This document shows positions 17,405 to 26,917 of a stretch of 64,000 nt of DNA, one piece after another; position 1 is the first letter of the stretch, and every line of letters begins with the position of its first letter. Origin of the DNA: Aerococcus urinae. Lineage in GTDB: Bacteria; Bacillota; Bacilli; Lactobacillales; Aerococcaceae. Below the pieces are notes generated by a model, which worked only from the letters and a program-made list of their open reading frames with translations, did not search any database and was not told the DNA's origin. The position numbers were made by a program, and so were the translations under genes. Location of the stretch: contig NZ_CP014161.1 in the NCBI RefSeq assembly GCF_001543175.1, positions 124,001 through 188,000 of the forward strand, written 5' to 3'.

Positions 17405-19393
17405 ATGAATCGACGCTTAATCTGGCAGTTAGCTAAACGTAATTTAAAGGTTAGCAAGTTAATTATCTTGCCTTTTCTAATAGTGAACGCGCTCTTATTT
17501 GCCCTCCAGTATGTAATGATCTCTTTAATTGGCAACCAATTTGTCTTAGAGCGAAATCCTTATTTTCCTACTGTGATGGCCTTTGCTGCTGTAATTAGCT
17601 TCTTCTTAGCCCTAGCCTTTATCCTCTATGCCAATAACTTTATCCAGAAGCGGCGTAGCAAGGAGTTCGCCCTCTATAGCGTATTGGGCATGGAAAAGCG
17701 GCATATGAAGGCCCTGCTTGCTAGGGAAAGTCTCTTGCAGCTGGGATTTATTCTTCCTTTATCCCTAGTTGGTGGTCATCTGATTGGGACTTTTGCCTTT
17801 ATGGCCGTCAACAAAGTCATGCGCCAATCGGGGATGACCTTAATGGATTATCCCTTTAAGTGGGAGGTCGCTGTGATAACTATTCTTGAGATTCTTTTGG
17901 TGCATGGCCTGATTTATCTATTAAACCGGGTCCGCATTCAGAAAAATAACCCTCTCGAACTGATGCAGAGCGGTCAGGCAAGGGAAAAAGAGCCTAAGGG
18001 GAATGTTTTTGTCGCTGTTCTCGGCTTGGCCTTGGTGGGGATCGGCTATTATATTTCCCTAACCACAACGAATATTATGCAGGTCATTTATCAATTGCTC
18101 CTCGCCATTGTCTTAGTTGTGCTGGGGACTTATTGCCTCTATCATTCCCTATCGATCATATTTTTAAACTGGCAGAAGCAACGGAAGTCCTATTACTATC
18201 AGCCTAAACATTTTCTCAGCCTTTCCGGCATGCTTTACCGGATGAAGGCCAATGCCTGGAGTTTGGCCTCCATAGCGGTTCTCTCGACCGGAGTCATGCT
18301 GGTCTTAGGTTTAACCGTTTCAACCCAGCGGGGGATCGAAAGCTTGATTGACCGTTATCAAGCCAGAGACTATAAAATTGAATTGCGGGGGCCAGTGGTT
18401 GAGGAATCCTTAGATCAACAACTCCAACGTTTAGAGACAGCAGTTGATGAATTTAGTCACTTAGCTCCTTTGGAAGAAGTTAACTATCAGTTGAGTTTTG
18501 CCCAGTTAGCGGTGAGTGAAGTAAAGGATAATAGCTTATCCTTACATGCCTTTACCCCAAATGTTCAAATCAGTCAGAGCCTGGTTTTCTTTGGGGAAAG
18601 TTTGGATGGCTATAAGCAAAACTACGCTAGTCAGGAAACTTTAGCAGAAGATCAAGTCTTAATGACCACTAGCCAAGATCAATTGGACAAGGTAGACCAA
18701 ATTAAATTGGGAGATAAAACTTACCAAGTCAAGCATATGTCTAAGGACCGTCTACCGGTGGTTGCAGGACTGGATGCTTTAATGGTCGTTTTTCCTAGCC
18801 AAGAGGCCTTAACTCAAGCCTACCAAGCGACCAATACGAGCCAAGAGATTGGTTATTTAAAGAGTCCTATAAGTTATAACGTAACTTTTGACGCTAAGGG
18901 CAATAAGGAAGACATTGACAAGCACTTGGAGGATTATGAAGGGACAGGGATTGAAGTCACTTCCAAAACTATCTTTCGGGAATCCTTCTATCAGCTTAAT
19001 GGCGGTTTTATTAGTATCGGCGCCATTGTATCCTTGGTTTTATTGATTGGTTGTTTCTTGATGCTCTACTATAAGCAGCTTTCTGAAGGCCAGGAAGATA
19101 TGAAAAACTACCGGATTATGCGCCAAATTGGTTTACCTAAGTCGTTGATCCGAGCAACCATTCGCCAGCAGATTTTCTGGGTCTTTGTTTTACCGCTCTT
19201 GACCGCGGTTATTCATATGGGCTTTGCCTACCCAATTTTACGCCAAGGCTTAGGTTTGATTGCCATCAAAGACCGAACGCTAATTTTAACTAGTTTTTTT
19301 GCGGTCATTGTCTGCTTTAGCTTAGTCTATTATCTCATGTATATTTTGACTTCTAAGGCTTATTACCGTATGGTAACTTCAGACCAGCAATGA
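17405..19393 (+). CDS. ABC transporter permease (BceB-like, FtsX family)
   Basis: 662 residues with the BceB layout: membrane helices at the N-terminus (one, then a three-helix FtsX block about residues 50-170), further helices near 200-240 and 285-305, a large outside domain of about 210 residues (about 310-530), then a C-terminal FtsX block of three helices. The big extracellular domain is the hallmark of BceB-type permeases, which take lipid-II-binding peptides off the membrane and signal to the kinase. Confidence 0.92.
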   Translation: MNRRLIWQLAKRNLKVSKLIILPFLIVNALLFALQYVMISLIGNQFVLERNPYFPTVMAFAAVISFFLALAFILYANNFIQKRRSKEFALYSVLGMEKRHMKALLARESLLQLGFILPLSLVGGHLIGTFAFMAVNKVMRQSGMTLMDYPFKWEVAVITILEILLVHGLIYLLNRVRIQKNNPLELMQSGQAREKEPKGNVFVAVLGLALVGIGYYISLTTTNIMQVIYQLLLAIVLVVLGTYCLYHSLSIIFLNWQKQRKSYYYQPKHFLSLSGMLYRMKANAWSLASIAVLSTGVMLVLGLTVSTQRGIESLIDRYQARDYKIELRGPVVEESLDQQLQRLETAVDEFSHLAPLEEVNYQLSFAQLAVSEVKDNSLSLHAFTPNVQISQSLVFFGESLDGYKQNYASQETLAEDQVLMTTSQDQLDKVDQIKLGDKTYQVKHMSKDRLPVVAGLDALMVVFPSQEALTQAYQATNTSQEIGYLKSPISYNVTFDAKGNKEDIDKHLEDYEGTGIEVTSKTIFRESFYQLNGGFISIGAIVSLVLLIGCFLMLYYKQLSEGQEDMKNYRIMRQIGLPKSLIRATIRQQIFWVFVLPLLTAVIHMGFAYPILRQGLGLIAIKDRTLILTSFFAVIVCFSLVYYLMYILTSKAYYRMVTSDQQ

Positions 19394-19401
19394 CTAATCA
19401 G

Positions 19402-19441
19402 GACAGTCTTTCTCTCAAATGAGTGAAAAGGCTGTCTTTTT
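19402..19441 (+). terminator. Intrinsic terminator after the Bce-like operon
   Basis: GACAG...CTGTC with an interrupted inner stem (CTTTC/GAAAAG) is followed by five T. Confidence 0.65.
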
Positions 19442-19495
19442 ACTATATAAAAATATTTATAGCTAATATTTTTCATCTAGCGGAATGGTTTTTAC

Positions 19496-19524
19496 TTGAA
19501 AATGAAAGCGCTTTATATTAAATT
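19496..19524 (+). promoter_or_regulatory. Lactate oxidase promoter with catabolite-responsive element
   Basis: TTGAAA (19496-19501), 17 bp, TAAATT (19519-19524). Between the two hexamers sits TGAAAGCGCTTTAT (19503-19516), with the symmetric core AAAGCGCTTT of CcpA cre sites. CcpA bound there would block RNA polymerase, predicting repression on rapidly used sugar. Confidence 0.65.
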
Positions 19525-19567
19525 ATATAGGAAGGCTATTTTACTTATTCAAAAGGAGGAAAATCAT

Positions 19568-20710
19568 ATGGCAGATTATGTTGCAGGTACTGAAGTTAAA
19601 GACTTAAAAATCGTTAACTTATATGATGTAGAAGAAGAGGCTAGAGAAATCATCCCTGAAGCAGGCTATGGTTATATTCGTTCTGGTGCAGGGGATGAAT
19701 TTACTTTAAGAAGAAATATTACCTGTTTTAACAGTAAGGGCATCCTACCGCGGGTGATTGGTGATGTTGAGCATCCAGATACATCAACTAGCTTTCTAGG
19801 AAAAGATTACTCAGCGCCATTCTTCTATGCACCAATTGCTGCTTTAGGAATTGCTCATGAAGAAAAAGAAATTGGTATGGCCAAAGCTTTTAACGAATTT
19901 GGTACTGCCTTTTCAATTTCCTCTTATGCAGGATCTAGCTGGGATGAAATGGCACCTTCCTATGAAGGCTATGAAGACCGTCCACGTTACTTCCAGTTAT
20001 ACATGAGTAAGAACCATGACTTCAACGAAGCCATGTTAAACGAAGCCAAAGACTTTGGTTGCCAAGCTATTATTTTAACTGCGGACTCTACCGTTGAAGG
20101 TAACCGTGAATTAAATAAACGGAATCATTTTACTTATCCATTTGGTATGCCAATCGTTGAACGCTACTTAGCAGGTTCTGGCGAAGGTATGGCCCTAAAA
20201 GATGTTTATGCTTCCTCAAAACAAAAGATTTCACCCAAAGATATTGAATACATTAAATCCATTTGTGATCTACCAGTGATGCTTAAAGGGGTACAAACGC
20301 CTGAAGATGCCTTGAAGGGTATTGGTGCTGGTGCGGATGTGATTTACGTGTCAAACCACGGTGGACGTCAATTAGACGGTGCTCCTGGATCCTTTGAAAC
20401 CCTTGAAGCCATTGCTCAAGCCGTCCAAGGCGAAGTGCCAATTGTCTTTGACTCCGGTATTCGTCGCGGGGAACATGTCTTCAAAGCGCTGGCAGCAGGT
20501 GCAGACGTCGTAGGTATTGGACGTCCAGCACTTTACGGCCTAGCCCTAGGTGGACATAAGGGTGTCCTTTCCGTATTGAACTACTTGAAAGACGACCTCA
20601 CCCGGATTATGCAATTAACCGGTTGTCAAACCATTGAAGACATTAAGAACGCCCGTCTAACCGACCTCCCTGCATATAACGAAGCGGAATTAAGACATCA
20701 CGGTTATTAA
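19568..20710 (+). CDS. lox: L-lactate oxidase (FMN-dependent)
   Basis: 380-residue alpha-hydroxyacid oxidase making pyruvate and hydrogen peroxide from L-lactate and oxygen. Residues equivalent to those of the Aerococcus viridans enzyme are all in place: Tyr36 (YGYI), Tyr145 (FQLYMSK), Arg180 (STVEGNR), Tyr214 (KDVYASSKQ), His264 and Arg267 (SNHGGRQ), plus the small residue in APIAALG that favours oxidase over dehydrogenase. ATG 19568 follows AAAGGAGGAAAATCAT. It is a single-gene unit under a cre-containing promoter. Related glycolate or mandelate oxidases are less likely given these identities. Confidence 0.93.
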   Translation: MADYVAGTEVKDLKIVNLYDVEEEAREIIPEAGYGYIRSGAGDEFTLRRNITCFNSKGILPRVIGDVEHPDTSTSFLGKDYSAPFFYAPIAALGIAHEEKEIGMAKAFNEFGTAFSISSYAGSSWDEMAPSYEGYEDRPRYFQLYMSKNHDFNEAMLNEAKDFGCQAIILTADSTVEGNRELNKRNHFTYPFGMPIVERYLAGSGEGMALKDVYASSKQKISPKDIEYIKSICDLPVMLKGVQTPEDALKGIGAGADVIYVSNHGGRQLDGAPGSFETLEAIAQAVQGEVPIVFDSGIRRGEHVFKALAAGADVVGIGRPALYGLALGGHKGVLSVLNYLKDDLTRIMQLTGCQTIEDIKNARLTDLPAYNEAELRHHGY

Positions 20711-20730
20711 TCATTAAATAAATGACTAAG

Positions 20731-20797
20731 AAAAGACCTTAACGGATTTAACCCAAAAGCTTTGACTAAGTTTTTGGGGCCCTTGGGGTCTTTTTTT
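20731..20797 (+). terminator. Intrinsic terminator after lox
   Basis: AGACCTTAA pairs (with two G-U pairs) with TTGGGGTCT across a long loop, followed by seven T. Confidence 0.6.
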
Positions 20798-20989
20798 GCT
20801 TTGAATTTATTTTCACAACTGAGGAAAACTTTACTTGTGACAACGGCAAAGTTCCTGCTAACAGTATGTGAAAGCCAATAAAAACTGGGATTTTTTTGTA
20901 ATTATTTGTCATTTTAATTACCAATCTTTAGTTTAGTAAGGTATAATGGGGGGCGTACAAGTCGTTATAGATTTTAGGAGGTATATTTA

Positions 20990-21898
20990 ATGGCTTTTTT
21001 AGTAAATGGTAATGAAATTTTGAAGGACGCACGTCGCAACCAATATGCGGTGGGAGCCTACAATACAAACAATCTCGAATGGACCCGTGCCTTAGTGAGC
21101 GGTGCTAAAGAAACCAGAACCCCATTATTGATTCAAGTATCTACTGGTGCTGCTAAATATATGGGTGGTTACAAATTAGTTCGTGACTTAGTGCTTAACG
21201 TGATGGATAGCATGGATATTGATGTTCCAGTTATCTTAAACTTAGACCATGGTGATTTCGAATCAGCCAAAGAATGTATCGAGTTAGGTTATTCTTCTGT
21301 TATGTTCGACGGTCATAAATTACCAGTTGAAGAAAACCTTGCTAAAACTAAAGAAATCGTTCGTTTAGCTCATGAACGTGGTATCGCTGTTGAAGCTGAA
21401 ATCGGTAAAATTGGTGAAAACCAAGGTGGCGGTGAATTAGCTTCTGTTGAAGATGCTATTCGTTTTGCTGAAGCCGGCGTTGACCGTCTTGCATGTGGTA
21501 TTGGTAACATCCACGGTGTTTACCCAGAAGGTTGGGAAGGCTTAAACTTCGACCGCTTGAAAGAAATTTCTGACGCTGTTGATGTTCCACTTGTTTTACA
21601 TGGTGGTTCTGGTATTCCTCAAGACCAAGTGAAGAAAGCTATTTCTTTAGGTATTGCTAAGATCAACATCAATACCGAATTCCAATTAGCTTTCCAAAAA
21701 GCTACTCGTGAATACATCGAAGCTGGTCATGACCAAGACCGTTCCAACAAAGGGTTCGACCCACGTAAATTGTTAAGACCTGGTACTGACGCAATTACTG
21801 AATCCATGAAAGAAATGATTTCTTGGATGGGTACTCGTCCAATCGACGACAGAGATTCTAAATTTGTCTTCGATGAAGCTTCCTTAAACGAAGAATAA
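20990..21898 (+). CDS. fba: Fructose-bisphosphate aldolase, class II
   Basis: 302 residues; zinc-dependent glycolytic aldolase. Visible: YAVGAYNTNN at the start, zinc/catalytic region VILNLDHGDFESAKECIELGYSSVMFDGH, EAEIGKIG, GIGNIHG and LHGGSGIPQDQVKKAI followed by INTEFQ. AGGAGG lies upstream and a TATAAT -10 at 20942. Codon use is strongly biased to a small preferred set (GGT, GAA, CGT), as expected for a highly expressed glycolytic gene. Confidence 0.96.
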   Translation: MAFLVNGNEILKDARRNQYAVGAYNTNNLEWTRALVSGAKETRTPLLIQVSTGAAKYMGGYKLVRDLVLNVMDSMDIDVPVILNLDHGDFESAKECIELGYSSVMFDGHKLPVEENLAKTKEIVRLAHERGIAVEAEIGKIGENQGGGELASVEDAIRFAEAGVDRLACGIGNIHGVYPEGWEGLNFDRLKEISDAVDVPLVLHGGSGIPQDQVKKAISLGIAKININTEFQLAFQKATREYIEAGHDQDRSNKGFDPRKLLRPGTDAITESMKEMISWMGTRPIDDRDSKFVFDEASLNEE

Positions 21899-21922
21899 TC
21901 AAGTCTGTATACACAAAAAGAA

Positions 21923-21952
21923 AGGATTGTGACTGAGTCGCAGTCCTTTTTT
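21923..21952 (+). terminator. Intrinsic terminator after fba
   Basis: AGGATTGTGAC and GTCGCAGTCCT form an 11-bp stem with a three-base loop, followed by a T-run. Confidence 0.85.
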
Positions 21953-22042
21953 CTATAAGCAAAATATTTTTAATTGTTCCTCTTGCTTGCTATACTCTGA
22001 TTATTGTTAATGTAAAAAGCCAAAAATTGGAGGATTTAATTT

Positions 22043-22639
22043 ATGACACAATTGAAAGATCTTGCTGCTAAGCGCCGTTCGATTTACCATATCGGAAAGA
22101 ATACTGACCACAGTGCTAAAGAAATCGTTGACGCTTTACAAGCGGTCTTAAAAGATGTGCCAACGGCCTTTAACAGCCAAACCTCACGTATTGTGATTGC
22201 TTTTGGAGACAAGCACCAGGCATTATGGGATGAAATTTACCAAGTGCAAGAAGGTGTTTTAGAAGGCGACATGTGGGAGCAAATGTCTGGCGTGATTCAA
22301 GGCGCTAAAGAAGGGCTAGGAACCATTCTCTTCTTTGAAGATTTAAATGAAGTCGAAAATATGCCAGCTAACCCAGAACGTTCGACTGCTTACAAGGAGA
22401 ATAATAATGCCAACCACCAATATGCTGCTTGGTTAACCTTAGCTGAATTAGATTTAGGAGCAACCTTGCAACATTTTAATATTGGTTATGAACAAGGCTT
22501 CGATAAGTCCATTCGTCAAATGTTTGACTTGCCAGACTCATATGCAATGTTAGCGCAAATGCCTTTTGGATCGATTGAAACTCCAGCAGGCGACAAAGAC
22601 TATATCGACCAAGATGAAAAAGTACGTGTTTACGAATAA
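22043..22639 (+). CDS. Nitroreductase-family NAD(P)H oxidoreductase
   Basis: 198 residues; FMN enzyme of the nitroreductase superfamily in the small YdgI/HBN1-like group. N-terminal RRSIYHIGKN and AFNSQTSRIVIAFGDKH contact FMN phosphate; the middle has TILFFEDLNEVE and NHQYAAWLTLAELDLGATLQHFN; the end has QMPFGSIETPAGDKD. It probably reduces quinones or nitro compounds in the cytosol. Single gene with AAATTGGAGG upstream and an intrinsic terminator downstream. Confidence 0.88.
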   Translation: MTQLKDLAAKRRSIYHIGKNTDHSAKEIVDALQAVLKDVPTAFNSQTSRIVIAFGDKHQALWDEIYQVQEGVLEGDMWEQMSGVIQGAKEGLGTILFFEDLNEVENMPANPERSTAYKENNNANHQYAAWLTLAELDLGATLQHFNIGYEQGFDKSIRQMFDLPDSYAMLAQMPFGSIETPAGDKDYIDQDEKVRVYE

Positions 22640-22660
22640 ATGATATAAAGAAAAGATACA

Positions 22661-22698
22661 AACAGCCGGTAGGACTTAATAACTACCGGCTGTTTTGT
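22661..22698. terminator. Bidirectional intrinsic terminator
   Basis: AACAGCCGGTAG and CTACCGGCTGTT make a perfect stem between convergent genes, with T-rich flanks. Confidence 0.85.
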
Positions 22699-23428
22699 TA
22701 TTGTCTTTCATTAACTTTTGGGCTGCCCTAATCCAGTTTTTCCATTCTAGGGCCAGGTGAAGGCAATGGTCATTCACAATATAGGAGGGACAAGCAGCAG
22801 GAAATTCAACCAGGGTCTTGGCTTCCATGCCAGTTGCTGTGTTTCTAAATTGGTGGCGGATCCCACCGACTTGCATGTTAGTGGCCAAGTAAGCCCGTCC
22901 GACCATCTGTAAGGGATAAGCAGGATCCGCTTGACTGACCAGTCCTTGGTCACTTGAAAAATCAATGAAAAATTGTATAGGCAAGGGACTGGCGCCGGCC
23001 GTTTCGACCACTTCAAAAAGTTTGCCCCTAGGCTCTAGGACATAGTGTTCAGGATTGGCTGCTAGGTTAATTTGACGAATAGCAGGGCTGTCCTTAGATA
23101 TAAATTCTTTGGCTAGGGGAGCAAAGTCCTCGACCGTAATACCCTTGACTTCAAGAGTACAAGTGGCATACTTTACCCGGCCAAAGGAAAGCCAAGCAAT
23201 GTACTGCATGGCATTAGTCATAAGCTTTAACTTCCAGCCCAAGCGGTACATGATTTGATCATAGGTCATAGATTGCTTCAATTGATTGAGTTTTCTTCTT
23301 AGTGTCCTTGAATCCTCATCGGAACTCGGCCGTGTCCCTAGATTTTTTAGCGCCTTACGGGTATGTCGGTATTCCCAGTTATCTAGTTGTTCCTGACTAA
23401 CCACTTGGCCGGCTATGGTGATTTTCAT
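22676..23428 (-). CDS. Hypothetical protein, 250 residues
   Basis: A continuous, codon-typical frame with no membrane segment or signal peptide. The N-terminal part is basic and helical (RHTRKALKNLG, RTLRRKLNQLKQ), and the C-terminal part is mixed alpha/beta with PLPIQFFIDFSSDQGLV and GGIRHQFRNT. I do not recognise the family and see no catalytic motif. It stands alone between nitroreductase and tRNA-Pro; its stop lies inside the shared terminator. Confidence 0.6.
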   Translation of the reverse strand: MKITIAGQVVSQEQLDNWEYRHTRKALKNLGTRPSSDEDSRTLRRKLNQLKQSMTYDQIMYRLGWKLKLMTNAMQYIAWLSFGRVKYATCTLEVKGITVEDFAPLAKEFISKDSPAIRQINLAANPEHYVLEPRGKLFEVVETAGASPLPIQFFIDFSSDQGLVSQADPAYPLQMVGRAYLATNMQVGGIRHQFRNTATGMEAKTLVEFPAACPSYIVNDHCLHLALEWKNWIRAAQKLMKDNNKTAGSY

Positions 23429-23543
23429 AGTGTATACCTCTAATTTATCCTTAGTAATAATGAATTATGACTTATTTTTAACCCTAAGTCTACAATTTAT
23501 TGGCAAGGTATGCTATACTAATCTTATTGATCCATTTAGATCT

Positions 23544-23617
23544 CGGGATGTAGCACAGTTCGGTAGCGCACTAGCATGGGGTGCTAGGGGTCGCAGGTTC
23601 AAATCCTGTCATCCCGA
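23544..23617 (+). tRNA. tRNA-Pro (anticodon GGG)
   Basis: Cloverleaf fits: acceptor CGGGATG/CATCCCG with C1-G72, as in bacterial tRNA-Pro; D arm GCAC-AGTTCGGTA-GCGC; anticodon arm CTAGC-ATGGGGT-GCTAG with anticodon GGG; T arm GCAGG-TTCAAAT-CCTGT. CCA is not encoded (ATTG follows). Confidence 0.95.
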
Positions 23618-23657
23618 TTGTATATTTTCTTTCTAATTGAAGGAAAGTTAACTTATC

Positions 23658-23699
23658 AAATCGCTTGAGGAGACGATAGGTCTGTTCAGGCGATTTTTT
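23658..23699 (+). terminator. Intrinsic terminator after tRNA-Pro
   Basis: AAATCGCTTGA pairs with TTCAGGCGATTT, followed by a T-run. Confidence 0.75.
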
Positions 23700-23870
23700 A
23701 TTTATATTGTAAATTTTATGATCATTGTTAGCGATCACAACTAATAGAATAAATATAGTTATATACAGAAATCCTATCATATCAAGCTTTTCACTGATAG
23801 GGTGAGCCAAACAAGATGGTTTTAAAAAAGAAGTCATGCTAGAATAAGGTGAGTTTGATAGAGGGGAAGA

Positions 23871-25085
23871 ATGACTATGACTAATAAAATTTTGACCACA
23901 CATGTAGGATCCTTACCACGGACACAAGCCTTGTTAGAGGCCAATAAACGACGGACAGCGGGCACCATTGCTGAAGACGAATTTAACCAAATTATCGCTG
24001 AATCCGTTGACCAAGTCGTGAAAAAACAAAAAGAAATTGGCATTGACCAAGTCAATGATGGGGAGTACGGCCACGTGACTTCAGGCGCAGTTGACTATGG
24101 TGCCTGGTGGAACTATTCCTTCTACCGCTTAGGGGGATTAGAAATGACCGATGAAGACCGCTGGGCAAAAAGCGAAGCCATCCGGTCCACACCTGGCAAT
24201 ATTAAGTTAACTAGTTTCCCTGACCGTCGTGATCGGCAAAAATTTAGAGCAGCTTATGAAGATCCTGATTCTGGCGTTTTAGGTAGACGTAATAAGGTAG
24301 CTAATCCGGTTTTTGCCGACAGGGTAACCTATATTGGTCAAGACCAAGTTAACCGCGATGTGAAGCTTTTGACCGAAGCCTTAGAAAAATATGATATCAA
24401 GCAAGGCTTTATGGCGGCCATTTCTCCTGGGGCAGCGGCTCGTTTAGAAGACCGCTATTACCATGATGAAGATGCCCTCTTAAATGACGTTGCCGATGCT
24501 TTGCATGAAGAATATAAAGCCATCACTGATGCCGGTTTAATTGTTCAATTAGATGCTCCAGACCTAGCCGAAGCTTGGGACCAGATTAACCCTGAACCGA
24601 GCCTAAAAGACTTCCAAGCTTGGTTGCAAAAACGTGTCGAGGCAGCTAACCGCGCTTTAGAGGGCATTGATCCAAGCTTGGTTCGTTTACATATCTGCTG
24701 GGGATCTTGGCATGGGCCTCATACCACCGATATTCCTTTCGAAGATATTGTTGACCAATGCTTACAAATCAAGGCAGGATCCTTCTCCTTTGAAGCCTCA
24801 AGTCCTCGTCATGGTCATGAGTGGCGGGTATGGGAAAAAGCCGACCGCTTGAAAGCAGGACAAAAGATTGTTCCAGGCTTTGTTTCCCATTCCACCAATG
24901 CGGTTGAACACCCACAATTAATTGCTGACCGCATTGAACGCTTTGCCAAATTAGTGGGTCCAGAAAACGTCATTGCCTCAACCGACTGTGGTCTGGGAGG
25001 GCGCTTGCATGAGCAAATTGCTTGGGCGAAATTGGAAGCCTTAGTTGAAGGAGCAGCCATCGCTTCTAAGCATCTCTTTGGCTAA
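23871..25085 (+). CDS. MetE-like cobalamin-independent methyltransferase (YxjG/YxjH type)
   Basis: 404 residues, matching only the C-terminal catalytic half of MetE. Start THVGSLPRTQALLEANK; zinc ligands are suggested by HICWGSWHGPHTTD (His, Cys), FEASSPRHGHEW (Glu) and STDCGLGGRLH (Cys). Such short proteins transfer a methyl group to homocysteine or a related thiol; in Bacillus the YxjG/YxjH pair is methionine/S-box controlled. I see no S-box here. The start may be ATG 23871 or ATG 23877; GAGGGG precedes both. Confidence 0.85.
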   Translation: MTMTNKILTTHVGSLPRTQALLEANKRRTAGTIAEDEFNQIIAESVDQVVKKQKEIGIDQVNDGEYGHVTSGAVDYGAWWNYSFYRLGGLEMTDEDRWAKSEAIRSTPGNIKLTSFPDRRDRQKFRAAYEDPDSGVLGRRNKVANPVFADRVTYIGQDQVNRDVKLLTEALEKYDIKQGFMAAISPGAAARLEDRYYHDEDALLNDVADALHEEYKAITDAGLIVQLDAPDLAEAWDQINPEPSLKDFQAWLQKRVEAANRALEGIDPSLVRLHICWGSWHGPHTTDIPFEDIVDQCLQIKAGSFSFEASSPRHGHEWRVWEKADRLKAGQKIVPGFVSHSTNAVEHPQLIADRIERFAKLVGPENVIASTDCGLGGRLHEQIAWAKLEALVEGAAIASKHLFG

Positions 25086-25117
25086 GCAAAGCAGATAAAA
25101 AGATAGAAAATAACTAG

Positions 25118-25146
25118 AAAGCTGTGATTTCGGTCGCAGCTTTTTT
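25118..25146 (+). terminator. Intrinsic terminator
   Basis: AAGCTGTGA and TCGCAGCTT form a stem followed by six T, after the methyltransferase gene. Confidence 0.75.
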
Positions 25147-25319
25147 CGTTGAAAAGGGTGTCAAATGAAGCTAAAATTTTGGCGTTTCTAGGCAGATAAA
25201 ATTAGGATAGGATTGTTTTTAATGATAAAATAAGTTAAAAGAGTGAGGAAACTATTTTTGGGATCAGGCTAGTCTCTTGTCGGTTGTGTGCTCCTGAAGC
25301 ATTGAAAGGGTGGTTGACC

Positions 25320-25682
25320 ATGCGGTTAGGGAAGGTCTTGAAAAGAATCGACCGTGATGAACGTTATGTGGTTGAGAAGGATACCGGATTAGTTCACGGC
25401 CGGGTCAATGGATATACTTTTTTAGTTGATATGATGCATTTAGGCCAACAGTATAATATTATTTTTCACCTTACTAAAGACGGCCAGGCGCCTGACCGTC
25501 AAGAACTTCTGCACAATATGCCCAAGCATAAAAAGTTGCAAAATGTCAGAGTGGAGGGTAATGAGGTGACTTACTGCGCTCGAACAGCTTTTTTAGTCCA
25601 ATCCACTGTGGATACCTTATTTGAAATGGTAAATTTAATTACCCAAGTCCTTAAAGAATTGGATTACCAAGATGCTTCTTAA
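25320..25682 (+). CDS. Hypothetical protein, 120 residues
   Basis: Small cytosolic alpha/beta protein beginning MRLGKVLKRIDRDERYVVEKD. ATG 25320 has GAAAGGG upstream; a longer in-frame reading to 25284 lacks a ribosome site. It contains TYCARTAFLVQSTVDTLFEMVNLI, a predicted amphipathic helix. No known domain recognised. Single gene, ending at a terminator shared with trhO. Confidence 0.55.
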   Translation: MRLGKVLKRIDRDERYVVEKDTGLVHGRVNGYTFLVDMMHLGQQYNIIFHLTKDGQAPDRQELLHNMPKHKKLQNVRVEGNEVTYCARTAFLVQSTVDTLFEMVNLITQVLKELDYQDAS

Positions 25683-25714
25683 TTTTGGATGCCTGCTAGA
25701 AGATTATTGCAAAG

Positions 25715-25751
25715 CAAAAGCCATGTTGATTTTACCAACATGGCTTTTCTT
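25715..25751. terminator. Bidirectional intrinsic terminator
   Basis: AAAAGCCATGTTG and CAACATGGCTTTT form a perfect 13-bp stem between convergent genes. Confidence 0.9.
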
Positions 25752-25775
25752 CTGTTCAATTTCTTCTTAAAAGCA

Positions 25776-26747
25776 CTAATTTTGCTTGGCGTAGAGCGAT
25801 TCATCAATGGCGTTGAGACGGTCTTCCCATTCTTCATCAGAGAGTTCGTGTTCTTTGACATAGAGATTACGTGGGTGGCGGCGGCATTCTGCGGAGCAAC
25901 CCCGTAAGTATTTATCTTCGTTTTCCTTAGAAGAGAAGAATTGCTTATTGCATTCGGGATTAGCGCAGTTGACATAGCGGTCACAGGCTTGGCCGTCATA
26001 GTGGTCTTTAGAAATAATGCTTGGGTTGACGTGGTTAACGGGGACGGAAATTCGTTCGTCAAAGACATACATCTTGCCTTCCCACAAGTCACCTTGTACC
26101 TTGGGATCTTTCCCGTAAGTATCGATACCGCCCTCTAGTTGGCCGACCTTATCACCGATGCCCTCCCTGAGCATCCAGCCTGAGAACTTTTCGCAGCGGA
26201 CACCTCCGGTACAGTAGACGGCGACTTTTTTATCCATAAATTTTTCCTTGTTGTCTCTTACCCATTGGGGAAGTTCACGGAAACTACGGATGTCAGGGCG
26301 GATGGCGCCTTTGAAGTGGCCCAGGTCATATTCATAATCGTTACGGGTATCTAAGACCACCGTATCCTCATCTAAGAGGGCTTGGTGGAATTCTTCAGGT
26401 TTTAAATAGTCACCGGTGATATCCAGTGGACTCAAGTCGTCATCCAAACTCAAAGACACGATTTCGTTACGAGACCGCACAAACATTTTCTTGTGGGCGT
26501 AGTCATCGGCTTCATCAATCTTGAACCAAACATCTTCAAAACCGGGAAGGGAGTGTAGGTGGTCCATATATTGGTCAGTTTGTTCTACTGTTCCTGACAC
26601 CGTCCCGTTGATGCCTTCTTCACTGACGAGAATGCGGCCTCTTAAGCCAATCCGTTTACAAAAGACCAGGTGTTTTTTAGCAAACTGGTCGGGATCTTCA
26701 ATGGCTTGGTACTTGTAATATAGTAAAACGCGATAGTCTTTACTCAC
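25776..26747 (-). CDS. trhO: tRNA uridine-34 hydroxylase TrhO (rhodanese-like)
   Basis: 323 residues, YceA/TrhO family, which oxidises wobble uridine to 5-hydroxyuridine. An N-terminal acylphosphatase-like domain ([17 protein letters not shown]) is followed by a rhodanese domain with [18 protein letters not shown] and the active-site loop [16 protein letters not shown], and then a Cys-rich C-terminus ([30 protein letters not shown]) with zinc-like spacing. Start supported by GAGGAG upstream. Confidence 0.94.
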   Translation of the reverse strand: MSKDYRVLLYYKYQAIEDPDQFAKKHLVFCKRIGLRGRILVSEEGINGTVSGTVEQTDQYMDHLHSLPGFEDVWFKIDEADDYAHKKMFVRSRNEIVSLSLDDDLSPLDITGDYLKPEEFHQALLDEDTVVLDTRNDYEYDLGHFKGAIRPDIRSFRELPQWVRDNKEKFMDKKVAVYCTGGVRCEKFSGWMLREGIGDKVGQLEGGIDTYGKDPKVQGDLWEGKMYVFDERISVPVNHVNPSIISKDHYDGQACDRYVNCANPECNKQFFSSKENEDKYLRGCSAECRRHPRNLYVKEHELSDEEWEDRLNAIDESLYAKQN

Positions 26748-26872
26748 GTGAAATCTCCTCCTTTGTAGTTGCAGGCTACAAATACTCTTATATTCACTAT
26801 ACTACCAAGGCCACAGAATTACCAATTTGCAGGATAGGAGAGGGAGCTTATTAGTTCGTTCGCTTAAAAGAT

Positions 26873-26910
26873 AAGAAACAGGCTACGACCTGAGTCACAG
26901 CCTGTTTCTT
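26873..26910. terminator. Intrinsic terminator downstream of the amidase gene
   Basis: AAGAAACAGGCT and AGCCTGTTTCTT form a perfect stem just past the amidase stop. Confidence 0.85.
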
Positions 26911-26917
26911 GGTTGAA

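Noticed and set aside
23871-25085. MetE-like gene as a truncated metE pseudogene
   Set aside because: The protein is complete with zinc ligands, and stand-alone C-terminal-domain homologues (YxjG/YxjH type) are a normal family.
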